From Linyphia triangularis (Eukaryota; Arthropoda; Arachnida; Araneae; Linyphiidae), in NCBI GenBank assembly GCA_963978545.1, contig OZ021722.1:9825401-9889400 (forward strand): 64,000 bases of DNA. Reading direction: 5' to 3'. The position numbers and the translations under genes were made by a program. Positions 50,087 to 62,284 of the stretch are shown one piece after another. Positions within the stretch are counted from its first letter, which is position 1. Each line of letters begins with the position of its first letter. The notes beneath the pieces were generated by a model. That model did no database searches. It was given only the letters and a program-made list of their open reading frames with translations, and was not told the DNA's origin.

Positions 50087-53000
50087 CTGCAAATAAAAGA
50101 ATTAAATGTAGTTTATTTATGACACATTTATACTCGTGTAAAAGAGAAAGCTAGTAATCAAAATTGAAATTTGAGTTACAATCACTGATCAATTAAAGTT
50201 ACACATGGGACAGAAATTGTGTCAAGCAATGTTTCCCCACAGCTAAAAATATTAGATATGTTATTATTTTTAATGCATAAGCTACAATTAACTGATTTTT
50301 GAGTTAACAGATATTAGAGTTTAAATAAGAAAGTTTTGAATTATGTAGAATCTCCACTGAACGCTTTACATAAAAAAATAAAAAAAAAGATTTGTTGAAC
50401 AAAAATATTGTACTCTAATTATTTCAATTAACTTGGAATATATAATCAGGATTGCAAAAACTATTTTAAGAGCAAGAAAATTCAAGCAAGGGTTTGAATA
50501 ACAAACAAATTCTTAAGCTTCAAACACATAAATATATTTTACAAATATTTGAATGTACATCTTCGATGATAGATTAAAGACAAATAAAACACAAATTGAT
50601 AAATAGGAAGTGACTGCATTTACCCACAAAGATACAGAAATGAAAAGTCAGAGAAAACCAGTCATTAACAAGAGAGTTAATATCCATTAATCATATAGTA
50701 AAATAGCTTGTAAAAGCAGTTCAGCCATAAACTTTTCAAAGAATTTTACTATTGTTCCTGTATATTTTTCTTACTTCATTAAAATTGATCAGCTGTAAAG
50801 AATAATGAAGTAGTCCATAAATATTAATTTATGCTAAACATGGGATACACAGTGATTGTCTTTTTTGAATGAACTATTTATAAATATATAACTATTTTTG
50901 TTTTTTAAAAAGACTGATTGATTTACCCAAATTCCATTGAAGTCCTGTAGTAGATACATCGGTACATTCACTTCCTAGAGGAATAAGCCCTACATGAGAT
51001 TCTTTTATGTCTTCGGTGACATGTATCTCGTGATGGCCCTGAAATATAGTTTTAAGTTTTCTCTAATACATCAAAGAATATAGTTATACAATGTACTATA
51101 TGTTTACAACAACAATAAGCGATTGAATGTCTTGACAAGGTTGCTATGAAGTGGTCTCAAGCTCTCACTGGGCAAAAATGGATGGCCCATACATTGTACA
51201 AAGTGTGACTGCCCAGAGCATAAGACAGCTACAGTAATGTAATTTTAACATCGAAGAGGAGTCCGAAAAGTGAACCACCCTCCTTGACCTTTCAAACAGG
51301 AGAAGAGACAGTATATATTGGAGAGCGACATGTGGTCGCTTTGTCGTTGTTGATTTACTTAATTTTAACGAGTTTTAAAGGTATTAAATTTTAATTAATA
51401 TTTTAGAAAGTGGTTTTTATTGCAGTTGCACTGTTTTAACCCAGTCTTCTGAGGAAAGAAAAGCGCGGGGAGTAGCCGTGATCCTGTCCGCTTTAACTAC
51501 GATTACATTCAGTTCAAACGGAAGTGGTTTAAAATTCAAACTGAAGAGTGTTTCCATAGTTACTCTATGTTTAGTCTACTTCTTGGCTACACTTGGAAAT
51601 TTTCGATTTGAACTTGTATATTCGGTGACAACTTTGTTACCAGAAAAAACGTGCCAACCTTTTTATTTATAAAGAAACTCCAAATCGACAGGGTGTTTGG
51701 TAACTGTCATCACGCTCACAAAGGTGACATTTTAGACCTTAAATGATGCTGAATTGTACAGTACACAAAAAAATCTGAACAATTACCATATCTTGTATTC
51801 TAATTGATGAAATAACAAAAGTCAAGTACCGGGTCATCTACATATTAAAACTAAACCAAACTTAAAAAAGTTCAATGGCAACCCATAATATTATACCATA
51901 TTTAGATTTAGAATCCAAAAAAACATGTAAACACCAAATTTCATAATTTTCCAATGATGTCATATAAATGACAAATTAATGTTAGAAAGGGAATTTGTTT
52001 CTTTAGCCATAAATTCTTAAATAGTAAATATATTTTTGCAATTTTTGTATTAAACAGTTTTTTAATGATTAATAAAACAAGTTTTACATTTTTTCAAATA
52101 GAAACGTATTTTTTTGCTTCCATTAGAATTATCATGGTCGAAAATCCCTCCAGAATTTTTTTCATTCCATTTTGTCTTTTGGTTCTCAATATAAGAGATC
52201 GTGTAATAGATTATGTCTTGAAGCACGCAAAACGTTTCCTTCTTCCCCGCTTTAAAGAAATTTGCCGTCAAGATCGACCAAAACATTTTTGCTCATAAGT
52301 GACGTGTTTCTCAACATAATGAACAGAAATTTAGTATTTAGGGCAAAAGAAGTATTCTAAATCGAATGAAAACATAAAAAACAGGGATTTGTATTGAAAT
52401 TTTTAAAGATGAAGTTAAATTTACTTAGAAATAGCCCCCTAAGAAAAAAAAAATTGCACTAGAGTTATAGAAAATCGTAAACAATGCATTTTAGTGCAAA
52501 TCGCAAGCTTCTACAATAATTAGAACCGAAGATATAGCCATCGTTCAGATTTTTTTTTTGCCTACTGTACCTGACAGACTACAATAGAAACATGTGAAGT
52601 AGAGGTCTTTTAGTGACAGTAATCAGAAACCAATTTGTTAAGCTTACTGCAGAAAGTAGCCAAGTGAGTGAGTTATAGCCCAATATAAGAACTGGTACAG
52701 GTAGTATTTCATCTGCCAGGAATAAAGTATTCAAGTTTCCAATTATATGATCCAGGCGATCACCATTTCTTGAAATTGCTAAAATAGGAGTTTCCTGCAA
52801 ATTATTAAAAATGTTTTTTTAAAAAAGTAAAATATCTCAAAATAACAAATTAAAGAATTAGTAATACAATAGGTTACATTAGAAACTGTTAGGTTAGTTG
52901 AACTTGTATTAAGAAAAACTTTAAATGTCATGTGATGTACTCTTACAGGATTAGTATTCGAACATTATCCATTAATATTACTATTTGGTACACAGCTTAA

Positions 53001-56000
53001 CCTTCTGAGGGTCACGGGCGTATATATCCGTCATTTGATCCCCAGTTTTTCCAGCAATACACAACCTTTTTAAATTTATAAATAAAATGCAAAATAAAAT
53101 ATTTTTTAAATCTTTTTATTAGGATGATAGTTTAAAACCTACTTAAAACAAAATAAATAAAAAATAATTAAAAAAAAATTATATATTTGGATCAGATATA
53201 AAATTTAAAAATTATTGCAGGGAAAACAACTGTATAATTTCGCCCATTCCCTTGACGCTCAGAGGGTTAAGAACCATCTCTGATGTACAATAATGAAAAA
53301 TCTCTAACAAGCATTATTGTACTTCAAACATGATACGCAAACTATATTATATAAACACGTAATATAAGTTTGAGGACAAAGTCTTCAAGGCAGTGAAAAT
53401 CAACAAAACAAGTCATATAAAAAACACAAATTGAAAATGGGATTACGCTAAGCATAACTTAGTTAGCATTAATAGTATTAGATTACTGATTAGCAAAAGA
53501 ATTATTAGTCGATTGGCACCAAAAGCTAAAAAATTAAAATGAAATTAGGTGTTAGTAAAAGAGCTTACATTATTGTTTCTTAAAGATGATGGCCAAGGTA
53601 AAAACCCACTAAATAGTCAAAAAGCATATATATTAAAAATTATATAAAAATTTTATGTGATAAACAAGCTCAAAGACATGGACCAAAGCAGGTCTCAGTA
53701 ATGAATTTTTTGCTAAATAATAATAATAATGATAATTTAAATACACTAACTGTTAATTAGCTTGGAAAATTTATCAAGTATATTTAAAAAGATCAAAGTT
53801 GAATAATAAAATATTTATCATGATGTTTATAAAGAAGACATAAACAAACTCACAAAATGCTTAAATTAATCATTACATGTGTATTAAATAGGGAATATAG
53901 AAAATATATTGGTTTCAAGTGAGATTTATATGCTTGATATTGAGGTAGTATTGAAAGTACTTTTTATATCAATAACTTTATATACATAAAGAAAATACTT
54001 TACCTGTATATTTTCATTGTTTAAGTACTCTTTTGCTAACCTTAAGGCTTTTGTAAAATCAGTCTCATCTTGATCTGGTGTGTGAACCACCTTGGCTCCC
54101 TATTAAATAGTGATTCTGATGAATAATTTGTAGTTAATGACTTAAAAGTATACATCTTTAAAGAGAAATAAATCTATTGGTAATAAATATATTTAGCAAT
54201 ATAAATTATAAACTGAAAATAAACAGTTTAAGAGGGTTATCAGCTCCACTAATACATGAAAAATCTATGGTAAGTCATTTTAAATCATTAAAAAATAAAT
54301 GGGCTTTATCTCACCGAAATATTGAAATCTTATATGGAATAAAAATGGTGAGCATTTGCAAAACCAACACAGGGCCATAACTAAAACACAAATTTAATCC
54401 CTAACTATTTAAAAGGATTCTATTAAAAACATTTGTCAAACAGCATACTGGTAGTAAAATGATTAACTAAACTGGAAAGGTAGTGCAATCAGGAATTAAA
54501 TAAAAATCAACCTTTTTACCACCCCATACCTCTCTAATCGAAACAACAATTAGGTATATATATATATGACAAGTTTTTTTTTATCCATTATGTATCTAAG
54601 GAAGGATGAAATAAGTGCAGCTTCCTTTATGAAACAGTTTTTGTTAAGTTCTTAAATAGATTTGCAATTATCTAAGTTAAACAAATAATATAAAATGAGT
54701 AAGAGGAGCTGAAGTTATTTCAGATTCTCTAAGTACATATTTCTTCATTAAAATTGCGATTTTGTGGGTTAAAACTAGATGAAACATTGAAGGCAAAATT
54801 TGCGCTGTTCAAAACTACATAAATACCAAATAAAATTGTATGTTTATGTGTGAGGTGTAAATAAAACATACAAGTGAGATAATGGAGCTAACTTAACAGT
54901 TTGTTTTTCTTTCGCATGGTCACAAATCAACCAAGTTATAAAGAGTAGTAAACAACTGTATCTGATTTTATATAAAGTTTTAATCTGTAGCTTTGTACAT
55001 CTTATCATATTTGGTAGCAACTAGATACATATTGATGATTTCATATTGATAGCCAAAACAGAAAACTATTTGAACTTTTCTGATATTTCCCTGAGTATTC
55101 TCGTTAGCTATACTTTTAAAATAATACAAATATAAAAGATAAAAACTAAATTGAAAGAAATTTACTGCACAAGAAACTAATTTGTTTGAATATCTTTTAA
55201 AAATATTATGTTTGATGATTACAACTCAGGGTTGGAAAAAACTAGGTTTTTTTCTAAAAAACAAAAACCACTTTTTTTTTTTTGTATAAACCAGTTTTTT
55301 TTTTTTGGTTTGAATTTTTTTTTTTTTTTTTTTTTAATCCTTTTCAAATTACATGTATACATAAAATTTTACATAAACTAGAATAATTAATGCTTAAATA
55401 ACAATTAATAATCTGTTTGAAAATAATTTAAATTAAGTAAATATAAAATTGTTTCTACTTATATGGATATTCACATCATATTAAATTTTAATATTTTATT
55501 TAGAGATACTATTTTTTAAATTCAACGTATACAATAGTAATTGTTTACTATATAATACTTGCAATATTGCTCTTAAATTCAACAGTAATGGTTATAAGTT
55601 GTTGAAAATGATATTTTTAATGTTTAGAAATAAGTTGTTGAAATACAAAACCTCTATTTTAGAAACAAATTTAAAATGCAGCCTATAATTAAAGTTTAAT
55701 CAATATTTTTAAATTATTATAAAACATTAATATATCTATTGGTTTAATATAAAAACTTTTTGTTGATACTTGTAAAAACTTCAATTGTCTTTAATTACTA
55801 GATTTATTTTAAAATTCATTAGAACTTTTCTATCGATAGTATTTGTATAATTTTTCATTTAGAGAATTATTTTCTTAAAAAATATTAGAAAAAAAGTTGA
55901 GTTGTTAAGTTAAAAATAGAAGTCATTTACAGCATCAAATAATTTTAATAATCTAATTATAAAATAAAAATAAAAAATAATAAAAAAAACTCAATTTTAA

Positions 56001-59000
56001 TTCATTCTTTAAAAAAAAAAAAAATTGGTGTTTTTGAGAGAAAAAAAACATTTGACTTAAACCATACCAACCCTGTTACAACTAACATAAAAACTCAAAA
56101 TAAATGGATCAAAATTTTATTAAGATGGGAATAAAACTTTAGTGATGTGTATTAGATAGCAAAAGAAGAAGGAGCAGAATAACATGATTAGACAAAAATG
56201 ATTTCATACTCTCTCAAAATTTCTTTTGTTCGTTTAAGTTTCGAATGAAGAGAAAAAAAATTTGAAAATTCCTTGATACTACTCTGTTTCTTTATATTTT
56301 CTCTGATAGAATAAAATATAAATTGAATAAAATATTGCTATTGTTTAAAATGAACATTGAATACAATCATCTGAACAGCTTTCTAAACCTTTTTCTTGAA
56401 GAAATTTAAAACTTCTGGTGTTGCAGAATCAAAATCTCCACACACTAGTTCAGGAATGTAAGAGTCTTCATTATCTGACAACTCTGCCAGCTGATTTGCT
56501 CCACCATCTACTGCTACATGCAGTGGCACTAAAAAAATGAGCATTTAAGATAATCCAGTTTTTAATAAATATGTTATGTAAAATAAATTGGCTGCTATAC
56601 AGAATATTGATTTTTTTTTTTTTTTTTTAAATACAGGGTAGCCACAAAATTCAGGAAAAAAAGCTATCTGGTATTCCTGATAGATTTCGAAAAAATTATT
56701 TGATTTTAAGGCAATTTTTTTCAAATTTCCCCAACTTTTCCAGATTTGTAGACATCTTGATCAAATAGAATGAGTATGCCAATTTTTTTAAATAGTTTCG
56801 GTGGATTGGTTGGTTGTTTTCAGATTATCTGGCGCCGTCAGCAACACAAGGGCTATAATGCGCCGAAACATTCGTCATTAGACAAGCCAACATACATTTA
56901 CAAACACCTATGCCTAACACGGGACTCGAACCCGCAACCTCGCGGTCTAGAAGCTAGCACGCTAACCACTATACCGTTTGGTCGGCCTAGTTTCGGTGGA
57001 AATGAAAAGTTTAAATTATGCTGTAACATGAAACTCCTAACGATTACAACAATTCTCTGGGTAAATGGGCCAAAATACGGATTCATGGGGAAATGTTCCC
57101 CCAAAACAATAATAACATTTCCCTGATTTTCGTGAAATTTTAAAATATTCCAGGAAATTTCCCCTTTTTTTTTGCAGAATCAGAAAGCTCCCTGACATTT
57201 CCAGGTTCTGTGTAAATAATAATATAACTAAATATTTCATAAATTGCATTGTCTCATTTTTCTGTGATGAATTCTTTACAAATTTTTAACTCAACGTAAA
57301 AAGAAATAATACAAACATGACTTCATCGATAACGATTAGAAACATCTCACAAGCAACATCGATTTTTTCAAGAACTTTAAAGGAAAAAGGCGCTAATAAT
57401 CTAAAGTAACAGAAAGTGGAATTTATAGTCAGTTGGCAATCTTAGAACGGGTTGATGAAAAAATATTTTAATAAGTTAAAACGCTAACAAGAAATTTATA
57501 ACTTAGAACATAATTAATACATTACAGGTATTTTTGGGGGAGAGACTCACTTTAAATCATGTCTGTTAACAAATTTACAAAAAGGAAGGCAAAAAATTAC
57601 AAGAGACTTTATGTGTTATATATATCAAAAATTATTTTTGATGTAGTAAAAAAGAAAGATTAAAAAGATTCAATTTATCTACCAGTCTATATTGCATAGA
57701 TAATGCAGCTAGTAGGCGAGCAAAAATACACTCAATCAATCATATAGTACAAAGCAATGCTGGAAATACATTTAGAATATGTTTGTTTGCGAGAATGATG
57801 GTTTAGAGGAAAGAAAAGTTTTGATAAGTTAAAAGATTTTGTAGCATTACTCAAATGTTGTAATTCTCTTCTAGAGATCATATGACAATAGGTTTTACTA
57901 TGGTAAGTAATGTCTAAGAAAAGTTATAAAAATAGACTTTTAATCTTTAAGAAATAATAATTCTTAGAAGTATGAAGATAAGTCTCATTAAAAATAGCGA
58001 TGTAAAATGGGAAAAAAATTAACAGTAAAATTAGACATATTTAGTAATTGTAAACTAATTCAAATATTCAATAAAAGTGTTACACAGCCAGTTCAAAAAT
58101 ATAGTTGGTGTATGCTTTGCTGAAAGCCAAATGAGGCATTTGTACTTAATTAAAACATTCATTCTATTAGTAATGATGAATAAAAGCTTATACGAGTGAT
58201 TATGAAACAATGACCCTCGATTTCACAAAATAGAGAAAGAGCTATCTTGCTCTGGCAAAAGCCACTTCCTCTCTCACAACAAGTTACACAAATATGGCAT
58301 CTAAAAATATTTCATGCACAACAATTAAGTTGGCATGTTCTGAGTTACATAAATAAAATAAAATTATAAGGGCAATTCTCTGCTGTGTACACAAGACATT
58401 GTGACTCTTTTTTCAACTCGTAAACAGATTATAATTTTAAAATTATGATGAATCTAGCTGTTATGCTTTTGTTTTATACAATACTAGCTGAATACCCGTG
58501 CTGCGCTACGAAATTTTACCATTAGCAATTTAGCAATCAAAAGACATTCATGTATTCTACACTTCAGACGTTTGCTCTCATTTCGATCCTGACAAATTGA
58601 CTTATAAAAATAGGAACTTTCCTTTGTTGACATTTTTAACAAAATTTATAATTGTGAATAGTATATTGAAAAGAGACATTTGATTATCCCTCGTTTAGAA
58701 CGTTTAACTCCCTTCGGACCCTTTTCAATTACGTGATCAAGATTGCAATAGTTTATTGTGTTTATATTATCTCTTAGTTCTAAATTTCAAAGTAGTAGCT
58801 GTATTGGAATTGTGACATTAAGATACTCCTTGTATAATGCGTTTATATATCAATTAAAAATTTGTTAGTCGATATTGGAATAACTTATTTTTTTTACATT
58901 TGCACCATATATCAGAATTATGATTACATTGGAAGAGGAACATTCGGATATCTCTTGTTTGGAACATTTAATCCCTTTTCGACCCCTTAAAGTTGGTTAA

Positions 59001-62000
59001 TTGAGAATGGAATAGCTTACTTATTCTATGTTTGTCTTTGTTGACATTTGCACCACTTTTCAGAGTTGTGATCAAATGGGAAGTGGGAAGTTTAAGTTTG
59101 GAACGTTTAACCTCTTTTTCACCCCTTAAAGTGGGTTAATCAAGCTCAGAATAGCTTAACTTTTCTATGTTTGTCTTTGTTGACATTTGTAACAATTTTT
59201 AGAGTTGTGACCATATGGGAAGTGGTACATTCGAATATCCCTCGTTTGGAACGTTTTATCCCTTTTCCATCCCTTAAAGTGGGTTAATCGAGATCAGAAT
59301 AGCATGCCTTTTCAATGTTTACTATTGTTGGTATTTGTACCAATTTTCAAAATTGTGACCATGTCGGAAGTGGGACATTCGAATATTCCTCATTTGGAAC
59401 GTTTAACCCCTTTACCACACCCTTAAAGTGGGTTAATCGAGATCGGAATAGCTTACTTTTTCTATGTTTGTCTTTGTTGATACTTGCACCAGTTTTCAGA
59501 GTTGGGACAAAACGGGAAGTAGGATATTCGAATATCCCTCGTTTGGAACGTTTAACTCCTTTTTGGTTGGTTGTTTTCAGATTATCTGGCGCCGTCAGCA
59601 ACACGAGGGCTATAATGCGCCGAAACATTCGTCATTAGACAAGCCAACATACATTTACAAACACCCATGCCTAACACGGACTCGAACCCGCAACCTCGCG
59701 GTCTAGAAGCTAGCACGCTAACCACTATACAGTTTGTAACCCCTTTTTGACCTCTTAAAGTGGGTTAATCGAGATCAGAATAGCTTACTTTTTTTATGTT
59801 TACCATTGTTGACATCTGTACCAATTTTTAGAGTTATGACCATATGGGAAGCGGTACATTCGAATATTTCTCATTTGGAATGTTTAACCCCTTTTTGACC
59901 TCTTAAAGTGGGTTAATCGAGATCGGAATAGCTTACTTTTTCTACGTTTGTCTTTGTTGATACTTGCACCAGTTTTCAGAGTTGTGACAAAATGGGAAGT
60001 AGGATATTCGAATATCCCTCGTTTGGAACGTTTAACCCCTTTTTGACCTCTTAAAGTGGGTTAATCGAAATCGGAATAGCTTACTTTTTCTATGTTTACC
60101 ATTGTTGATATTTGTACCAATTTTCAGAGTTGTGGACATGTGGGAAGTGGGAGAATTAGTGATGAGTGAGTGAATGAGGGCTTTGCTTTATATATATAGA
60201 GAATAGTTTGTTGTAAAGTTAATTAGGAAAAATACTTATTTTAAATAGGTCAAATTTGCCTCTTATAACACCACAAACATGTCCTGTGAGTCGGTGGCAT
60301 ATAAATGTGTATTTGACCAAATTAAATTAATTATTTTTCCAAGTAACTTTGCCACAAAACTAATTTTATCTAAAACATTATTACTAGATTCATCATAATT
60401 TGGCAATTCTTATCCATTCACGAGAAGAAAGAAGAGCGAAAATGTCCAGGGTGACATCCAGAGAATTGCCCACATCTAAATTGCAAAGTTTCAAGAGAAA
60501 TAAGTTACTGGTAATCTCATTACAATAACTCAAATAAAGAGCATCGCATGTACCTGACTTCCAAATTCTTTTTATGTACAACTTGATTTCTTCACTAAGT
60601 GGTTGATTCAAAATTAGTAGAGCAGAAAGGTCATCTGAAAACAAATAAAAAAAGATTAGCAGAACAGAACCAGTCGAAATCTGCCAAAATTGACGGTTAA
60701 TTGTTTTAAGCTCAAATTTGCATCAAGTACAAATAATGCAATAGATTTCTGGAATAAAATACTGACACCAATAAAAATATAAAACTAAATGTAGCAAGAT
60801 TTTACACTGACGACGAATCTGGTAAAAGAAAAAGTATATAGAGAGAGAGTCAAGGCATATTTATTGTTTGAACTATATCTCTCATAGATTTCACTTGGAA
60901 ATAATCATTCATCAAACTAAGAAGAAGAAGACTGAAGTCCTCATTACAAAGTCATAATAATATGTCAAGATGAAGACAAAGGCCTCAATTTCTTTTACTT
61001 CTGCTTTAAAATAGCTCACTGACCAACAGCAAGAATAGTTTTACAAAGTTGAATGTGTATTAGATAATAGACTAACATATCTAAAATTGTTTTAATAACT
61101 TAGATTTGTAATTAAAAAAATAATTAATAGAAATCTGACTTCACAGCTAATGATTCATAAAAATCGAGGTTCACATGCAATGGAATATAAGCTAGCTACT
61201 AATTTGTAATTATATAACTATTGTAGCCTTCAATTAAAAAAATATCACGGTACTAAACAAAAGGTTGCAAACTTTTTATCACACTGACTTCTAGTAATTA
61301 TTTTTAAGCTTTAGCCTTAAAAAAGATAATCAGAAATAGTTTGAGACCTGTTTTGCAATGTCTTTATTTTTTGTTTAGAAATCATATTTCTAATTTGTAC
61401 AAGGTGGCCACAAAATTCAGGAAAAAAAGTTTCCCGACAAATTTCTAAAAAATTCTTTAATTTTACAGCAAACTTTTTCTAAATTTGCAGAAATTTTTCC
61501 AGACCCTGATCAAATAGAACATGTATGCTAAAGAGATAATATTCCAATTTTTTAAAAATAGTTTTGGTGGTAATTAAAAGTTTAAATTATTTAGTAACAT
61601 TAAACTTCTAATGATTACCATTACAAATCTCCAGGAAAATGGTACCAAAATACGAATGAACGGAAAACATGCCATAAACAGTAAATTTCCCCGATTTCCA
61701 TGAAAATTAAAAAATTTCCCCGATTTTTTGAAGAATTAGAAAGCTCTCTGATATTTCTAGATTCTGTGGTCACTCTGTTGTAGTACTCTGTTAAAAAAAT
61801 ACAAATTTTGAACTACACCTTGACAAATTAAATGGATTTTTCTATTGTGTTACTGTAAATAGGTCAATCATGGGTGCCGCCAGGAAGGTGAAAGGGGGTG
61901 CACCCCCTTGGATTTTGAAAATTAAGAATAATGTGGGAGAAAATGGTATGGTTCAATGGAAATAGAAGTATGATATAGGTTTAGAATATTTAATGGATAA

Positions 62001-62284
62001 AAAACTTGATATGTACATATTAATTAAAACTCCATTAAAATAGTCAACTGAAAAATCAAGTTTAAAACAAAAAAATGCCTTGCACTCCCCCAAAAAATAA
62101 TCCTGCCGGAGCCCATGAGGTCAATTGCTAATCAATAAAAATACTGATAAACAATAACTGTTAATAAGACAAAGTCATTGCAATACAGTAATAATTTTTA
62201 ATAAAATATAAATAAGAACAAACCCCCACTAATAATGCGATGGGGAAACCATTCCTTAGTATCTTTAGTTTCCGAGTTATACAT
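49956..62284 (-). CDS. TPK1: Thiamin pyrophosphokinase
   Basis: Seven exons (62284-62224, 60634-60554, 56528-56389, 54099-54004, 52794-52648, 51038-50927, 50086-49956) give 255 residues with consistent phases; vertebrate TPK1 has 243. The enzyme transfers pyrophosphate from ATP to thiamine, giving thiamine diphosphate and AMP in the cytosol. Visible landmarks: LLILNQPLS (about 26-34), [10 protein letters not shown] (52-61), CGDFDS (77-82), [13 protein letters not shown] (101-113), [18 protein letters not shown] for the GGxxGRFDQxxxxxNTLF block, [20 protein letters not shown] for the thiamine-side region, and [20 protein letters not shown] near the C-terminus. Acidic substrate and Mg2+ residues are present. 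Introns hold SINE, hAT, Tc1-like and Helitron copies. Confidence 0.95.
50927..51038 (-). CDS. TPK1: TPK1 exon 6 (residues 176-213)
   Basis: [20 protein letters not shown] then [23 protein letters not shown] donor, phase 1. Confidence 0.94.
51759..52567. repeat. Tc1/mariner-like element, no intact transposase
   Basis: TA-flanked, with ~30-bp inverted ends sharing CAGTA, an A-run, AATCTGAAC and a CCATATC/GCTATATC word. 809 bp in TPK1 intron 5. Open frames inside resemble no transposase that I can recognise. Confidence 0.65.
52648..52794 (-). CDS. TPK1: TPK1 exon 5 (residues 127-175)
   Basis: [20 protein letters not shown] then [26 protein letters not shown] donor. Confidence 0.93.
53001..53266. 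repeat. TTAA-flanked MITE, same family as 34546
   Basis: 266 bp; CCTTCTGAGGGTCA / GACGCTCAGAGGG ends between TTAA duplications (52997-53000, 53267-53270). Shares the internal TTTGATCCCCAGTTTTTCCA with the 34546 copy, which lacks about 85 bp of its interior. Confidence 0.88.
54004..54099 (-). CDS. TPK1: TPK1 exon 4 (residues 95-126)
   Basis: [23 protein letters not shown] acceptor, GTAAAG donor, phase 0 both sides. Confidence 0.95.
55227..56075. repeat. hAT-like MITE
   Basis: 849 bp; ends CAGGGTTGG / CCAACCCTG, exact 8-bp duplication TTACAACT (55219-55226, 56076-56083). AT-rich interior with T and A homopolymers. In TPK1 intron 3. Confidence 0.9.
56389..56528 (-). CDS. TPK1: TPK1 exon 3 (residues 48-94)
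   Basis: [18 protein letters not shown] and [22 protein letters not shown] donor. Confidence 0.92.
56634..57212 (-). repeat. GTGGCCAC-family repeat, copy 5, interrupted
   Basis: ACAGGGTAGCCACAAAATTC at one side, TTCCAGGTTCTGTG at the other; a SINE (56806-56987) is inserted in it. Confidence 0.78.
56806..56987 (-). repeat. tRNA-derived SINE, copy 2, nested
   Basis: Minus-strand copy of the 11528 SINE (GGTCGGCCGACCA-like head omitted, B box GGTTCGAGTCC). Exact 13-bp duplication TAGTTTCGGTGGA at 56793-56805 and 56988-57000. Confidence 0.9.
57213..58483. other. TPK1 intron 2, middle part
   Basis: AT-rich intronic DNA; nothing recognised. Confidence 0.5.
58690..60150. repeat. ~147-bp tandem repeat array
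   Basis: GAACGTTTAA-type words start near 58700, 58964, 59102, 59249, 59398, 59545, 59879 and 60026; most spacings are 147-149 bp, larger where other sequence is inserted. Confidence 0.8.
59565..59736 (-). repeat. tRNA-derived SINE, copy 3, nested in the array
   Basis: 172 bp; flanks TAACTCCTTTTT / TAACCCCTTTTT match in 11 of 12. Slightly shorter at its tRNA-like 5' end than copies 1 and 2. Confidence 0.88.
60554..60634 (-). CDS. TPK1: TPK1 exon 2 (residues 21-48)
   Basis: TTTTCAG acceptor; [26 protein letters not shown] donor. Confidence 0.9.
61400..61777 (-). repeat. GTGGCCAC-family repeat, copy 6
   Basis: ACAAGGTGGCCACAAAATTC start, TCTGTGGTCACTCTG end; uninterrupted, about 380 bp. In TPK1 intron 1. 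Confidence 0.78.
61869..62117. repeat. Short MITE with 8-bp duplication
   Basis: 249 bp; CATGGGTGCCGCCAGGA / TCCTGCCGGAGCCCATG inverted ends and exact AGGTCAAT duplication (61861-61868, 62118-62125). Probably hAT-like. It ends about 105 bp from TPK1 exon 1. Confidence 0.88.
62224..62284 (-). CDS. TPK1: TPK1 exon 1 (residues 1-21)
   Basis: ATG at 62284, then [20 protein letters not shown] and a split Asp codon before a weak GTTTGT donor. Chosen because phase and length fit and EWFPHRIIS aligns with FTPLEPLLS of the human protein. Confidence 0.7.

Larger units (their letters stand above)
58484..60200 (-). mobile_element. Helitron 2, non-autonomous, with tandem repeats
   Basis: Minus-strand 3' end CAGCTAG followed by T, with CGT...ACG pairing just inside; 5' end near TCTATATATATAAAGC, boundary certain to a few bases only. 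The interior consists of about eight units of roughly 147 bp, each with TTTGGAACGTTTAA and GTGGGTTAATCGAGATCGGA. One unit is split by a SINE. No coding capacity. Confidence 0.72.

Noticed and set aside
51300..51700. Possible gene start (mixed-composition region with a short ORF)
   Set aside because: No family resemblance, lies in a TPK1 intron next to a Tc1-like element; not supportable.
59315..59706. Overlapping ORFs on both strands
   Set aside because: Translation of the 147-bp tandem units and SINE; repeat composition explains them.
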